In this document: in pieces, positions 46,854-59,389 of the stretch
How positions within the stretch are numbered: position 1 is the first letter of the stretch
Layout of the letters: each line of letters opens with the position of its first letter
DNA from: Alisma plantago-aquatica
Taxonomy: Eukaryota > Streptophyta > Magnoliopsida > Alismatales > Alismataceae
NCBI GenBank assembly: GCA_963693085.1
Contig: OY856410.1
Span: forward strand, 560,345,906 to 560,409,905
Length of the DNA stretch: 64,000 bases
Direction: 5' to 3'
Notes under the pieces: model-generated
Told to the model about the DNA's origin: nothing
The model's database searches: none
Seen by the model: only the letters and a program-made list of their open reading frames with translations
Program-made: the position numbers and the translations under genes

Positions 46854-46893
46854 AGATTAGGGTTTAGGGTTTACAAATTAGGGTTTAGGGTTA
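46854..46893 (+). repeat. Telomere-like heptamer tract
   Basis: About six units of tttaggg or one-base variants (attaggg, tttaggg, tttacaa, attaggg, tttaggg, ttagtaa). The plant telomeric repeat is tttaggg. It starts about 15 bp beyond the point where copia-3 similarity stops. Confidence 0.75.
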
Positions 46894-48150
46894 GTAATGA
46901 ATGTGTATTACCTATCTTATTGTTGAACACATAATATCACTAGTAAGTGTGTAGTTTTTATACAATTTTCAAGAATATTTCATCAGCATTTCCCCATAGT
47001 TCTCCAAGTATACCTATGTAGATGGGCAAATACCCACCTACATATATACTTCGTGAGAAAACAAGGAAGTGCTGAAGAAACATCTTGAAGACTGAATACA
47101 CATTAAACACTTACATCCTAAGTGAGATTAAGTATTCAAGAAATAATCCCCCACCGGGGACTATATAAGAGGTACTCCTACTGAGTAAATGTCAAATGGG
47201 ATTCTAGGCTAACAAGATATATGTCTAAATTAGGATTTATGGTTTAGAATTTAGGTAAATATAACAAATTAAGTCTAAATCAAGATAATTAGATAATTTA
47301 TATCAATTCGGTGTAATGAATTCTTAGGTGTGATTATTTATATATACCTCATTCAAACTGAATAAAGACCAAATTATACAGGTAGTCATACATGAATTCC
47401 AACTTCAAAAGTATGATTTCTCCAATCTTTGATTTAAAAGCATGGTTACATTTCATCATTCAATTTATATCAATTTTGGTGAATTCATATCAATGTGTAA
47501 CTCATATCAAGTTAATTAAATAATTATACAACAATGCATTCAACAAAAAGTTATAAAACAATGCACTCAACAAATTATTATATTTATATAGAAAGAGGAT
47601 GTATTGCTCAAATCCAACAAACCATACATGCATTTGGTGAAATTGAAGTATACACAGAGAAGAAGGAGAAGGACCTCCCACACTAGGGGTAGAGGGCACG
47701 CTCGTAGAAGTGGCAGAGGGTGCATGCAATGAATCTTAACAAGAAGTGAGTAGCGACAGTAGGGCTGGAAGCTAGCAAGCAATAAGGCAGTAGGGAAATG
47801 ACAATAGAAATGGAAACAAGCAAGGAACATTGGCAGTAGGGATGGTGGTGGAAACTATTGGCATCACTCATAGTCAAGAAACACTGGAGTGTCGATGAGT
47901 ATGGAGTAGTAGAGTAGAGGCAGAGCAACGGTAACAACATAGGAGGAACAGATGAGTAGGTGGAGCAGAGGAGTAGGTGGAGGAGGCGACATAGGAAGAG
48001 TAGCAGCAGCAACGACATAGGAGGCAACTATGGAGGCGGAAGAGGAGGCAACATTAAAGGAGGGTGGTAGAGGATTCGTTGTCTCTAGAGAGGAAGCTAG
48101 GTATTAGAAGGGTAATGAACTAGAGAATGGGAAAAAGAAATTTCACGAGT
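46894..48150. other. Unassigned sequence with a purine-rich part
   Basis: 46894-47640 is AT-rich with a TATA-like ctatataaga at 47161-47170 and no coding signal. 47640-48070 is a G/A-rich stretch with repeated ggaggn, acaacatagg and gtagnag-type units. The leucine/proline/serine-rich minus-strand frames there follow from that composition. It may be internal sequence of the CACTA-like element. Confidence 0.35.
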
Positions 48151-48159
48151 GCTATTAAG

Positions 48160-48908
48160 TGGACTTAGTCATCGATTTCATGGAAATACCAATACCATAG
48201 TTCACTCTCCACTATTAATTATTCCACTGGAATGAATGCCATATGTACTTACCCCTATAAAAATGCCAACCTCACTAAGACCTATAATGTTAGGTTTCTA
48301 GCAAAACTAACGACATAAATCACTCTTTGTAATCAAATTATAGTTAATAAAATGAGGACATAGGTCTTACTCCTATTGAATAACACCAACATAGCAAAGA
48401 CCTATGTCATCGGTTTCTTGCACTAAAACCGACGACATGACCCATTTTGGGGGGAAATATTTTTCATGGGACATATGATGGGAACCCTTTTTCATTAATT
48501 CTTTAAGAAATAAACAACACAATAGTTTGTCGAGGTAAAAAATTTCACAGTGGACGTGACCTACAACCTCAGTTTTTATGGAGTAAAACCAATGTTAAGA
48601 GTCTTTTTGGAGGCAAAAATTATTTTGTAGAAACAACTTTGTTCTCAAATTTTGTACAACCGACGCAAAAGGCCTATATCAAAAATTTTATTTGAGAAAA
48701 TGATTTTTTTGGGCGATATGTGAATATTGGTTCTTTACAAAGGGATTGACGTTATAATAAAAGTGGTACACATGTTTTTTCTTAATCAATAAGACTTGAC
48801 TAGTAGTTGCGCTTTTGCTTAACCAACTGACGATATAGGCATGTAGTATCGGTTTTCTATTCGAACCAAAATTAATAAAAGTGACACCATAGGTAAAAAA
48901 TGCACTAG
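48160..48908 (+). repeat. CACTA-like subterminal repeat array
   Basis: Degenerate copies of gacctatgtcatcggttt and aaaaccgacgacatgacc in both orientations occur every 60-100 bp, ending in caccataggtaaaaaatgca followed by ctagtg near 48908. Such alternating short inverted and direct motifs and the CACTA-like end are typical of En/Spm-type termini. Transposase was not seen. Confidence 0.5.
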
Positions 48909-48949
48909 TGATTGGACATTAGATAACTGAATCAGATTCTTTCTTTATC

Positions 48950-50380
48950 TCTTTAAAAATAATTTCATTTTGAGTTTGGTTGGGACGGATAATTTTACCT
49001 CAACCCAGAAACATACTGGACCAGAATTGACCTTTGACCAGTTTCTTGGCACATATATTCTCACTAATATAGTAAAATTATATAGGATAATCACACCCCA
49101 TTTTCCTAATTTATTCAAATCAGATTAGCTCTTGACATGGTGTTGTTTGACATGGTCACTTCTGGATCATAGAGTCCATTTTAGCCAAGGCATCACTTAA
49201 GTTGAGTAAGGCATCCTCATCCCAGTAAGATTTGTTGAAAGTACTTCTTACTAGTCATTAATAGAAAGATTTTGGTAGCAATTCTGCACTAAAAACTCAA
49301 GTAAGATCCAAAAGTTTGATGTCCTTCTCAAGATTATTGAAAGAGAGATGTCATGTATTGGTTTTAGAAATTGAATAAAGTCTTTACGGTGACCAACTGA
49401 TTTATTTAACTTGAGATATTTGGAAGAAAGTTTATTTTTTATGATATTATCTAATCAATTTGACAATGATGTAGTGCTAACAGAAGGTCGATGGACTATT
49501 ATTGGGGCCTATATAACTATGAAGCCATGGAGAGGGAGATTTCATCTGCCTGACAAACCCACAAGTCTCTTGTGGTGTGGCTTAGGATCCAAAACTAGCC
49601 CTGGAACTCTATAAGGAAATGGTGACACATAAATCAGAGACAAACTTGGGAGAATGACGAGAGTAGACTTGAATACCAAAGAACAATATTATAGGAAATT
49701 TACAATGCTTGCAGTTAAAGTGAACCTAAAATAATCCACTCTAGGTAAAAATATGCATCACGGGAAAGGAAAAAATCATAATGTATGAGAACCTACCACA
49801 CATCCTCTTGTTGTGTGGTCAAATTAGCCACGAGTTCAAAGATTGCCCATTTAAAGACTAAGCTATGGCTGAAAAAATGGAGAAGACATGGCCAGATATG
49901 AGAGAGGATCTTGGTAGAAATCAAAGAACACATTGAGGAAACACAGGGGCATCATTGGTAGTTGGATGTTAGTAGATCCGATAATACCCCAAGCGGTAAG
50001 ATGGAACCAAAGGAGCAAAAAGTTGATCCCATTATGTAAAATCACTCAATTTATATTTTACAAGATAAAAAAGAGGAGTAGGATCCAGACAATGAGCCCA
50101 AGGCTAATGGAGAAGCATCCTTAACTAAAGTATGGACAAAATGTAAGAATTTGGGTGGAATAAATACATGGGATGATAGAGTCTCTCTAAAATACATAGC
50201 TAATAGAGAGTTGGTGGTTGGTATCAGCACTATGGAATGATTTTTGAAAGAAACCAACAACAAGCTAAACAACATTTGGTACTGGAAATTGTCGATGATC
50301 AAGTGACATTTAATGACAAATAATTTTAAACACTTGGGAAAATACTTGAAGTAAGCATATAGGGAGCCAAGCACAAAAGA
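48950..50380 (+). pseudogene. Second L1 ORF1 remnant
   Basis: The frame from about 49460 reads VVLTEGRWTIIGAYITMKPW, the core of a DUF4283 domain. After several stops it continues KLGRMTRVDLNTKEQYYRKFTMLAVKVNL, matching the conserved stretch after DUF4283 (GxxLRVDxxT...RGRFARVxVEVDL). The frame then gives LPHILLLCGQISHEFKDCP, a zinc knuckle that kept its last three ligands (C, H, C) but lost the first cysteine. A K/E-rich tail follows. No endonuclease or RT follows; the relic ends at the LTR starting at 50384. Confidence 0.65.
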
Positions 50381-50383
50381 TAG

Positions 50384-51689
50384 TCTAACACCCTCCCTAA
50401 GCACACACATGCACACAGTGGAAGCAACTTAGAGTTATCCATAACTTGTGCACCATAGTGGGGAATTACAAAAAGCTGGTATTCATTGTAACATTATAAT
50501 CAATCCATCAAATTTGAATATTATACATTCTCATCAATGTTCTTACAAGGTACACATATAAATTACCACATGGAAAACTAATTCAACATATTAAGACAAA
50601 GTCCGTAGTCTAGAGTTCTAAACATGGAAGCATATAGATGAATCTATAAATCTAAGGATCTTTTTGTAGTTGTCTTCCCACTAGATCTTATCATGTCCTA
50701 TCATTGTGCTTCAAGTCTTTCGGTGCTACTTCTACTCCTGTCAACCAAGCCTCACCCCCACCTTCAGTCACACCCGAATATCCTTGAAGGTCACCTTACT
50801 TGTGGTGGAAGGGCCTGAGTCGTGGAGTTTGCCCTACACCGACTGGCCACCAGGATTGATGCCAAACAACTTTTCCACCTTCATCCAAGCTGGATGTGGT
50901 TTACTAAGACAACCATAGCCATCAATGCCCCTCTTATTTGTCTTTGAAAACCCAATTTGTATCACCGCTCAAGCATGAACTTCTTCTAAGATCTCCTCTA
51001 CATATAATGTCTATCATTGTTCTTTGTTGGATTCAACAAATGATAGGGACTTTGGTACCAATTAATAAGGTGGATTTTGTCTCTCATATCCTCATCTCCC
51101 AAAACTACTAGGACTGGAAGTCTAGGGAAGGAGGGAAAGACCTCGACCTTGGTAAGTTTTTTCCTTATCTATACTTCTTGAATGTCATCACTGCGTGCCA
51201 AAAGACTTTCTAGACATTACCTCTCTTTGGGTAGGTCTCGATTCTCAATGGAGAAACCACCGCCTATAACTCCCTATGGACATTAGTATAACACATGTGT
51301 GTCTCTCATTTATTTACTTTCTTCCTCAGATGTAGTCTCAAGTGCCTAAGTCTTCCCATTCATAAAGTCTCCTTGCAATATCTTTATATTTGTTTACTAC
51401 ATGACTACCGATCCCCTTCTTAATTCTGTCAGGGAAGTCCCTATGTGATTGGACTCTTAGGCACTTTAGATTTTGAGTTTTCATCCCTTCTCTATTAGGA
51501 AGGAGACATAGTTGTCTTTTGATTTATTTATTCACTTAATAGCATGCACTCCTATTTAATATGCAAGTACACCATTGGTCTGACTAATCTAACCATTTAG
51601 AACCCATCTCTCTCAATAGAACATACTACCTTATTAAATTTCTAACAACCTCCTCACTTGTATATATTTTTAAAAATTAGGGTGTGACA
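50384..51689 (+). mobile_element. Probable Del/Tekay-like solo LTR
   Basis: 1306 bp with imperfect inverted ends: tctaacaccctccctaag at the left and ttagggtgtgaca at the right, whose complement is tgtcacaccctaa. Such TGTCACACCC...GGGTGTGACA ends are usual for Del/Tekay LTRs. The block cacacagtggaagcaac shortly after the start is also typical and recurs at 16820-16840. No primer site or internal region follows. A clear target duplication was not found (gatag versus gtact), so the borders may have been altered. Confidence 0.5.
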
Positions 51690-52257
51690 GTACTACCCAC
51701 CTCATTGGAAAATTATTATTCAAATTCCAACTAATCTAGAGAAGGCTACCCACCTTATGGTTCAAGATGGACCTTTGAATTAACTACTCATTAAAATATG
51801 TTAGCATATCTATCCTTGACTTATATCCTAGGGTTATAATAAGTATTAACTAGGTTAAGGTGACCAATCACCTCAGAATTTTCATGTAAACTATTTTTTT
51901 GTCACCTTCTGGTGTATGCCATCTTGTCATATATCTAAAGGTGGCATGTCTTACCATACTTATCTCACCTGATGGTACACATGTGTCGTATCATATGTAT
52001 TGGAAAGAGGGAGACAAGAATTATAAATATATACACACATGACATTCCCTCTGAAATTCTCCATAATCTTGTGTGCAATAACACAAACATGTGGGGAAAG
52101 AGAGAGGCCATGCTATATGTATATCTAGAGTTAACAGATAACGGGAAAAGTAGTTAGACACATAACCCTAATTCATATCTTAGGTTGCCCTCTTATGGTG
52201 AAAACTAATCCTCAAATAACTTTTTCTCTAGTGTATGTGATCTTCTCTTATTGCTCA
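51690..52257. other. Unassigned flank of copia-2
   Basis: 568 bp with no recognisable coding or repeat features. It is the sequence into which copia-2 inserted. Confidence 0.4.
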
Positions 52258-54531
52258 TGTTGGTTATGTATGCCTAGAGAGACAATCATGTGATGATTGT
52301 TATGGAGTATCATGTAAAAATAATTTGATTATTAATAAAAGACAAGCTTGCAATTTATTCTATTTAATTCAGTTATGAGATAAGGATGTAACATTATAAA
52401 TTTCTAGAGAATAATATTAATCAATGGTGTATGTCTTCAAGTATTAGACTTGGGAAATGAGATTATACATATGTTAAGAGTACATATATATATTCTCAAC
52501 ATGTCCCTGATCGGTTGTTATTGTGGAAGGTTGATAGACAACAATAACACATAAGATCAGAGTGTGAGTTGGTTGATGACTGAGTCGCGTTGGTCATGAT
52601 ATTGCTATATCAAACCAAACTCACAGATATGTTAGAGAATAATGTATCAGACAGACCCACTGTGAGACTGACACATGGAAGCCATCATAATGGAAGTCAT
52701 AGTCAGCTATCATAGTGATGGTGGTGTTTGTGGTTCTTAGAATTGAAATCACTACACTGTTCACATGTCATTGGGTACACTTTGACATCATCAAACACAG
52801 TCCGAAAACATGGGTTGTTATAATGGTGATGATTGGGTGTCTTTGACACATGGGGATTGAATGTGAGTGATAGATATGGGATTTTTCCCTCCTATGGGAG
52901 CATGATATCCTAGTCCTCTTGATTAGTGAGACTAAGAAAATACATGGCTATGTACATGCAAGTCAATATGTTGAGCTTACATATATCTCTGACAGTCTGC
53001 TCTGGTTCAAGAAGCAAGATTGAATAATAATGAGGGTGCCTACTCCATGCCTCTAGTTCAATCTAGATATCAGTGACAAAGGAACTATACAAATAGTGTA
53101 ACACCATACACATATTGTAGGTTGAAGTTGTTCCCCAACTTTCCATATACTTGGGTAGCAATGATGTGAGACTAGGCACTACTCTTTACTTGTGATGTCA
53201 TAAGTTGTTATGGACATTCACTCCCAACGTAATATGGGACCCATAGGGTCACACACTTAGGTATCGACCTAGAAGAGGAGTTCTGATATCAAATGACAGT
53301 TGAATTAAGTGCTAAAGTGTTTAGGCATTTGATTCAGGCAATAAATTGGCTGACATCACCTCCAAACACCCATCTTAAGTGTTGAGATGGCTGTCTAGAA
53401 GTGCCAAATATCCGTCTCAAGAGTTGAGATAGGCGTCTAGGTGTCAGGCTTGGTTGTGAGTTGAAATTGGCAAAGGAATGAACCAACCCAACCAAACGTG
53501 CTCGACTTGGATCACCAGACCACCATCTGGGTGAACTGAGACGACCGTCTCACATGGGCGAGATGGTCCAGTTCATTCAGGGAAGGTTCTAGATGTTTCC
53601 CTATTCATTTTGCTTGAGCAATATTTGTTGAATAAGGCAATCAATGTATAACATTGATGGGAATTGATTTGCCAAATTTATGTACAACTGGGAAACTGCA
53701 AAATGACTGTCTCACAGTATAAGATGACCGTCTGGCTTTGCCAAATGGCCATTTTGTCTGTCATAGGTTGTGTAATTTCTAGAATTGTTGTGAAAATTTT
53801 AGTTCTTACGGTCCTTTCAACTCCCACACTTTAATCCCATATCAGATAGCAATTGGGAACCTTGACCCTGGCCTCTACTATAAATATAGGGATACTGGGG
53901 GCTTCCCAGAACACAACACATACAACTGAGAATCAGTTCCTCTAACAACTATTGTCCTCTCGGGTTGTGGTAACCACGAGAGCCCATGCATGTCTTACCC
54001 AATAAGGGAGGGATAGCCATGCGAGAGAACAACTGAGAGTTGTCGTTGCAGGAGAGCAAGTTGGTGACTAGTACACCAATGGGTAGGACAAGTCCTTGCT
54101 GATCATTCTAGCAGGACAATAGGAGTTCTAGGCAGTCCTTGTGGACTACCATAGAGGCAAGAGGTTGTTGTCTGTCACTCAGAGGACAATGTCAACCAAC
54201 AGTCCATAACAGGAGGAGCTGCTGAAGAAGAATACATTTGTGGATGCATACTCTGGTGCGACCAGAAGGAGTTGCAGCAGTCCTACTACCTGAGGTATAG
54301 AGGGTGCAGTAGTTAGACAAGTCCTAGTCCAACAAGGAGCTGCACAAACACCATCCAAAATAGTTTTGCATCAACGACGATGAGGAGATGTCGTCAGACA
54401 TGCTTCAGGATGAGGTATATCCTCGAAAATATCCTTCCCACATTATAGTTATTGACGCGATCTAATGATTATGGGGAATATGGTAGATACATTTTAAAAT
54501 TCTGCTGCTTGCTCTGTACCATATTTTTGTA
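52258..54531 (+). repeat. 5' LTR of copia-2
   Basis: About 2.27 kb from tgttggttatg to atttttgta, collinear with the copia-1 LTRs. The exact 3' border is uncertain by a few bases. Confidence 0.87.
53876..53890 (+). promoter_or_regulatory. TATA box of the copia-2 5' LTR
   Basis: ctactataaatatag is followed by ggatactgggggcttccc, the family's conserved promoter context. Confidence 0.65.
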
Positions 54532-54534
54532 GAG

Positions 54535-54547
54535 TGGTATCATAGAA
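54535..54547 (+). promoter_or_regulatory. Decayed initiator-Met primer binding site of copia-2
   Basis: tggtatcatagaa keeps the first eight bases of the usual tggtatcagagcc site. Confidence 0.7.
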
Positions 54548-54666
54548 AACATAATTTTACTATATTACAGGATAATCGATATGATCATATTTTAGATTTG
54601 TCATTCTATTATTGCATGTGATGTGAATGCTATCTTGTCAAATCCAAACACCACAATGATCCCAAA

Positions 54667-54670
<4 letters not shown>

Positions 54671-54734
<64 letters not shown>

Positions 54735-54835
54735 TATGTATATATATATACACATATATATATATGTATATATATATAGATATATGTATATATATGAATA
54801 TATATACATATATGTGTATATATATGTATATATAT

Positions 54836-54871
<36 letters not shown>
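54671..54871. repeat. (TA)n-rich compound microsatellite in the copia-2 leader
   Basis: 29 uninterrupted TA units (54671-54728), then degenerate TATG/TATACA repeats. Its position relative to the primer site matches the copia-1 tract. Confidence 0.92.
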
Positions 54872-54875
<4 letters not shown>

Positions 54876-56049
54876 AATTTACACATATCGCCCTAAAAGT
54901 GGTTTTGATGGTGGATGTGTATCATGGTTATGGCCAATAACCCCTATCTGTGCATGATTGTATGTGGTTGGTTTATCCATTTATCTCGATCAGCGTACTG
55001 AGCCTCTATCTCATATTCCCAATGTAAAGTTAATTCTCTTCTACCTTTTGTCCCCTTGAATGTAAGTTGAGGTTTCCCTATAATCATGTAAAAGTAGGAC
55101 AATTTACTTCTATATTATGACTTAAATGAAGGCATCCTGAAGACGAGTCGACCGACTGAAGGACCTTCAAAGACATGGTGGACAAGCCAAGACGATCGCC
55201 TAGTGGGCCCAACTGATAAGCTATAGGAGCCATCCGATGGTGGACAGAAGGACCAGGCGACGAGTGAGAGAACCTAATAATTGGCTAGGAGGTGAGAAAA
55301 TCAGTTCAAGGGTTGAACCGATCAACCCAGATTGGCAAGCATAGATCTTCATCAACAATAGGTTTCTGCATATCATGTAGACCTATATGATCGTAATTCC
55401 TTGTGGCTCACCAAGAGATTACATTCAAACTGTCCATAACCATTACTTTCATTTGTTGCATGTTTTTGTTGTGGGATATATCATGTACATGATACATACT
55501 ATATGGTGATTGGATAAAGTATATGTATATATTTATAAAAATAAACTCCCTCAATTAAATATTAAGTCTTAGATGCTTTCCATAAAGCAACATACATGAA
55601 AAGCTTGATTGACCAAGCGTGGGAACACCCTAGCATGGTGCGTTGTCGATCTCGTGGTAGTGTGATGGTAGATATGTGGGTCTGACCTAGTAGGGTGCAT
55701 AATCTATTATGTTGGCTTATGTGTCAGGCTTAACTAGGTGATCTTAATTCGATTAACCACCTAGAGGCATGTAGATGATTATGTCAAGGAGTTATGCATA
55801 TCATCTATCAAGAGTTGCATATGATGAAATTGGAAAAAGTTGCCTACCTGATAGAATCAAGTTGTGGGTGATAGCCCTAGCTGGCTCATGATTTGGATGA
55901 AATCAGGATCTTGTCCCACTAGAATATTATACACTACAATATTCTGAATTGATATTGAGGGATATCAATTTGAATAAAATAGTGGGAGTGATAATTAATT
56001 AAAGCCTAATTAATATCAACTTTTCAAATCAAATCAAATCAAAAGGGAT

Positions 56050-56790
56050 TTTAACAAATGCAAATTTTCTCTTGTAGAATCGAATGACAATCAAATCCAC
56101 ATTGCGATTGGATGAATTAAATGAGATTTATTTCCATTACTAGTTTCGGACCTTGAGAAGTGTTATGCATGATCCTAAAATACTAGTGCAAGTATCCACT
56201 CCAAATTCTCCTAAGACTAAATGGATGCTTCTTTGAAGCATTCCAATGATGTTGTGAACATCAAGAACCTTACGCTGGGCTATATGAACTATGTGTTGCA
56301 TAAACAACATGATAGGCATGAAAGGTATAAGGTCTCTAAGGCTATTTTTGAGTGCAAACTGACAGAAGGATATCCATTAGAGCATCATGTGCTCAATATG
56401 ATTGGGCATATGAAGCATCTTGAGAGACCGGGATTTCCTTTAGGTCAAGAGTTGGCCACGTACATGATTTTGCAATCTTTGCCTAAATCATATAGGCAAT
56501 TTATCGAGTGTTACCACTTGAGTAACTTTGCTAGACCACTGTCAGGGTTGCTTTACATCTTAATAGGTGTCGAAGCACAAATGAATAAGGACAAATCCAT
56601 GATGATGATCAGTGGATTTGAGTTCAAGGATAAAGGCAAGTCCAAGAAGCATTTTTTGGCTAAGCTAAGGTCTGAGTCTTCAGAACTCAAAATTAGGAGA
56701 TGGATAAGGGAACCTAGGAAGAAAGGGATTGAGATCTCTACTTCTGGTGTAAATGTTATTGAGGTTGACTTCACTACTTCCTCATCATGG
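56050..56790 (+). pseudogene. gag: copia-2 gag
   Basis: Capsid-like protein that would form the virus-like particle. The open part begins at 56221. It includes HKQHDRHERYKVSKAIFECKL and PLEHHVLNMIGHMKHLERPG, then LGQELATYMILQSLPKSYRQF, the copia gag (UBN2-type) core, with a K-rich stretch (FKDKGKSKKHF) after it. The CCHC knuckle expected next is missing; the frame passes directly to the KKGIEIST piece before protease. Upstream, 56050-56220 shows a stop-broken N-terminal part, so the ATG at 56221 is probably not the original start. The frame then fuses into protease as usual for copia polyproteins. Confidence 0.75.
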
Positions 56791-57116
56791 GTACTAGATA
56801 CTGGATGTGGATCACACATTTGCTCAAATGTGAAGGATCTAAAAAGAAGTATACCTTTAGAGAAAGGTGAGGTTGAACTGTGTGTTGCAAATGGGCAAGA
56901 GTTGTGGCCAATGTAGTTGGAACCTATGAGTTATCTCTGCCAAGTGGGCTTGTAATAGAGTTAGAGAACTATTATTACGTACCTACCATTAATAGGAACA
57001 TAATATATGTATCTTGTTTGGACAAGAAAGGATTTGAATTTCTTATAAAGAATGGAAGATGTTCTATTAGTAAAGATGGGATCTTTTATGGCAGTGCTCT
57101 ATGGCAACACATCCCA
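56790..57116 (+). pseudogene. pol: copia-2 protease, split by insertion
   Basis: The aspartic protease motif reads SSWVLDTGCGSHIC, with the catalytic D-T-G intact. It is followed by a frame change near 56900 into ANVVGTYELSLPSGLVIELENYYYVPTINRNII and LDKKGFEFLIKNGRCSISKDGIFYGSALW, the conserved protease C-terminal and pre-integrase segment. The frame is open up to the insertion point at 57116 and continues in phase at 61145. A two-frame break plus the insertion make it non-functional. Confidence 0.8.
57112..57116. repeat. Target-site duplication (left) of the 4-kb insert
   Basis: tccca; repeated at 61140-61144. With one copy and the insert removed, the copia reading frame runs through the junction without stop or shift. 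Confidence 0.75.
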
Positions 57117-58169
57117 CTATCACACAGACAGCGAGGTGTTATGCGAAAATGTGCGGAAATCACCATAACCACAGATTACCAAAAACACGGGTTAATTAAA
57201 ATCGATTGTGGAAAGCAGAATAACTGAGAAACTATTACATTTAGGTCCTCATCCTGTAGGGAAACAGGTTATATAGACATTTACAAGTCTTGATACATTC
57301 CCACAGGTTAGAAGAACAGTTGTCTAGCCATCACATGAGTTCATCACCTGTTTACACATACAGAACGGCCCACATCTGGCCAGCAATAGGATATACAAAA
57401 CATCAACAGTTATACAACGTGAAACAACGTCAAAACACCTCCAAGGACCTGAGAGTACATGGATGACTCTAGGAATCTACTACAAACAACCAAAATAGGA
57501 GTGTATCCATCGCTTGCCTTCTACTACTCATCTTGCTACTCGACCACAACCCCGCGACCACCACCATGTCTAGCTCGAACACCTAAAAAGGGTGTAAACT
57601 AGCGGTGTGAGACACACAGTCCCAACGAGAAACATAACTCCCCGCCAAAACTACAAAACCTCAGAAAGATGAAAGAAGAAGCAGTAGATAACTGATGAAA
57701 GGTATAATAAGAGCAGTTTATAAAGTGAAGCTATTCATACCATCAAGCTTACTAGATGTACGGAAGGCATATCACCAAAGTATTTCTTTATGGAACATGA
57801 TTAACAAGATAAGATTTATAAGATCTTACCACATAACATGAGGAACGTATAAGTAACTGCAAGCATAACAAGATTAACTACGCAAGCAAGGCCTCAACCA
57901 ATGTTCCGTGTTTTTCCTTAAGCAGTAAATACTATACGGCTGGATTCCGTATTATTATGCCCTGAGGAAGTGAGCCGTACCGCTCAAATCCAACCTTTGG
58001 TTGCAAAACCCAAGCCGGTGCCATACAAGGTCAATGGAAGAGAAGGACTCCACGACCTCCCACCTCATGGTCAGTGCACGAGTACAACACAAGCAGGACC
58101 GCAGTCTCATGCTTAAGTGGCCTCAGCCACAGGGTCAGGCTACCCTCTGCCTAGACCGCCTCAGTATAG

Positions 58170-58320
58170 GTATCGGCGCTAGTGAAACTGAGCCATGGGC
58201 CTATTCACCGTGCTCTGAGCCATGAACACATTCATTCTCCCATATCACATATCCTGAGCCATGGGCCTGTTCACCATGCTCTTCACATATTGAGCTACGG
58301 GCCTGAATCCGCACTCTGGA
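58170..58320 (+). repeat. Short degenerate repeats with a gagccatgggcctg core
   Basis: Three or four units (tgagccatgggcctattcac, tgagccatgaacac, tgagccatgggcctgttcac, tgagctacgggcctg) spaced 30-75 bp apart. Such gagccnnnggcctn arrays are a usual feature of long Del/Tekay LTRs. Confidence 0.65.
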
Positions 58321-58841
58321 GTCTACAACCGAAGTTGCACTCATACCTCCTCATTTTCGGCTAGAAGAAACCACACCTATTCAATAATATGCGCTTCCAG
58401 GTTAACCCACAGGAGAACCTGTTTCACCATCACCAGGTCCTGACGATGATGGATTTATGGCCAGGGAAACTACATGATATATTCCACTTGTGATTAATTA
58501 GTATCTTTTATGTGGATTGCAAGATTCATCCAAGCTATATAACATGCAAACTATAACAAGAATAAACAACATGAAATTCAATATTATGCTTTTATTGTAA
58601 TCAACATCATCCTGATCCATCACAAGGATCCAACATTACATGTTATCACTTGGCCTCTTGCCAATCATCTAGATCCATCTCAAGGTCATCACATTATCAT
58701 GGGATCTCAATCCCTCATCACATAGTGCCATTGCCTCTCAAGGCATTCTCATCAACTTAGGCACCAAGATCAGGTCCTCAGACCCATACACATCATGTAT
58801 GTTATCTCATCATCAAGAGTAATTATCGAAGTAGTGTTACT

Positions 58842-58845
<4 letters not shown>

Positions 58846-58928
<83 letters not shown>
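58846..58928. repeat. (AT)n microsatellite
   Basis: 83 bp of uninterrupted AT repeat inside the 4-kb insert. Confidence 0.95.
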
Positions 58929-58931
<3 letters not shown>

Positions 58932-59389
58932 CATAGCCCTTTACCTGGCTATGCATCACCTACATGGTTAGTATGTAAAATCATCATGTATTAATAGGAA
59001 GATCATATTATCAACATAGAGCAACATTGATGATTATATACGTTATCATTCATGCCTCAACATGTGACCATTGACATAGGTCATATCATCTTGCAAGGCT
59101 TCTTACATGCTTATCATTTCTTTATAATTATGCAGATGTTTCAAGATGATCATAAACACAGGTACTATCATGGCAAGATACATAGATGTAATCTACTGTC
59201 AGAATTACCATCAAGCATGTCAAGAGTTACTATCAAAACCAACTTGATTCATGAACAAGAGCTAGCACATAGGTTTCCATAAGAGATAAGATCCTCACTA
59301 GAAGTTCCCACTACCCTCACAAGAAGTGTGACGGGTAGGGCACCCTCACTAGAGGTGGTATCGGGCAGGGTACTCTCCCTTATCTTCCA

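Noticed and set aside
47502..48027. Leucine/proline/serine-rich minus-strand frames, as possible secreted proteins
   Set aside because: Three overlapping frames in different phases arise from one purine-rich stretch. No consistent start context, domain or second copy supports a gene.
56221..56916. Reading the 231-codon frame as a host aspartic protease gene
   Set aside because: The D-T-G motif lies in the order gag-protease-integrase-RT of a copia element flanked by LTRs, and the frame breaks right after it.
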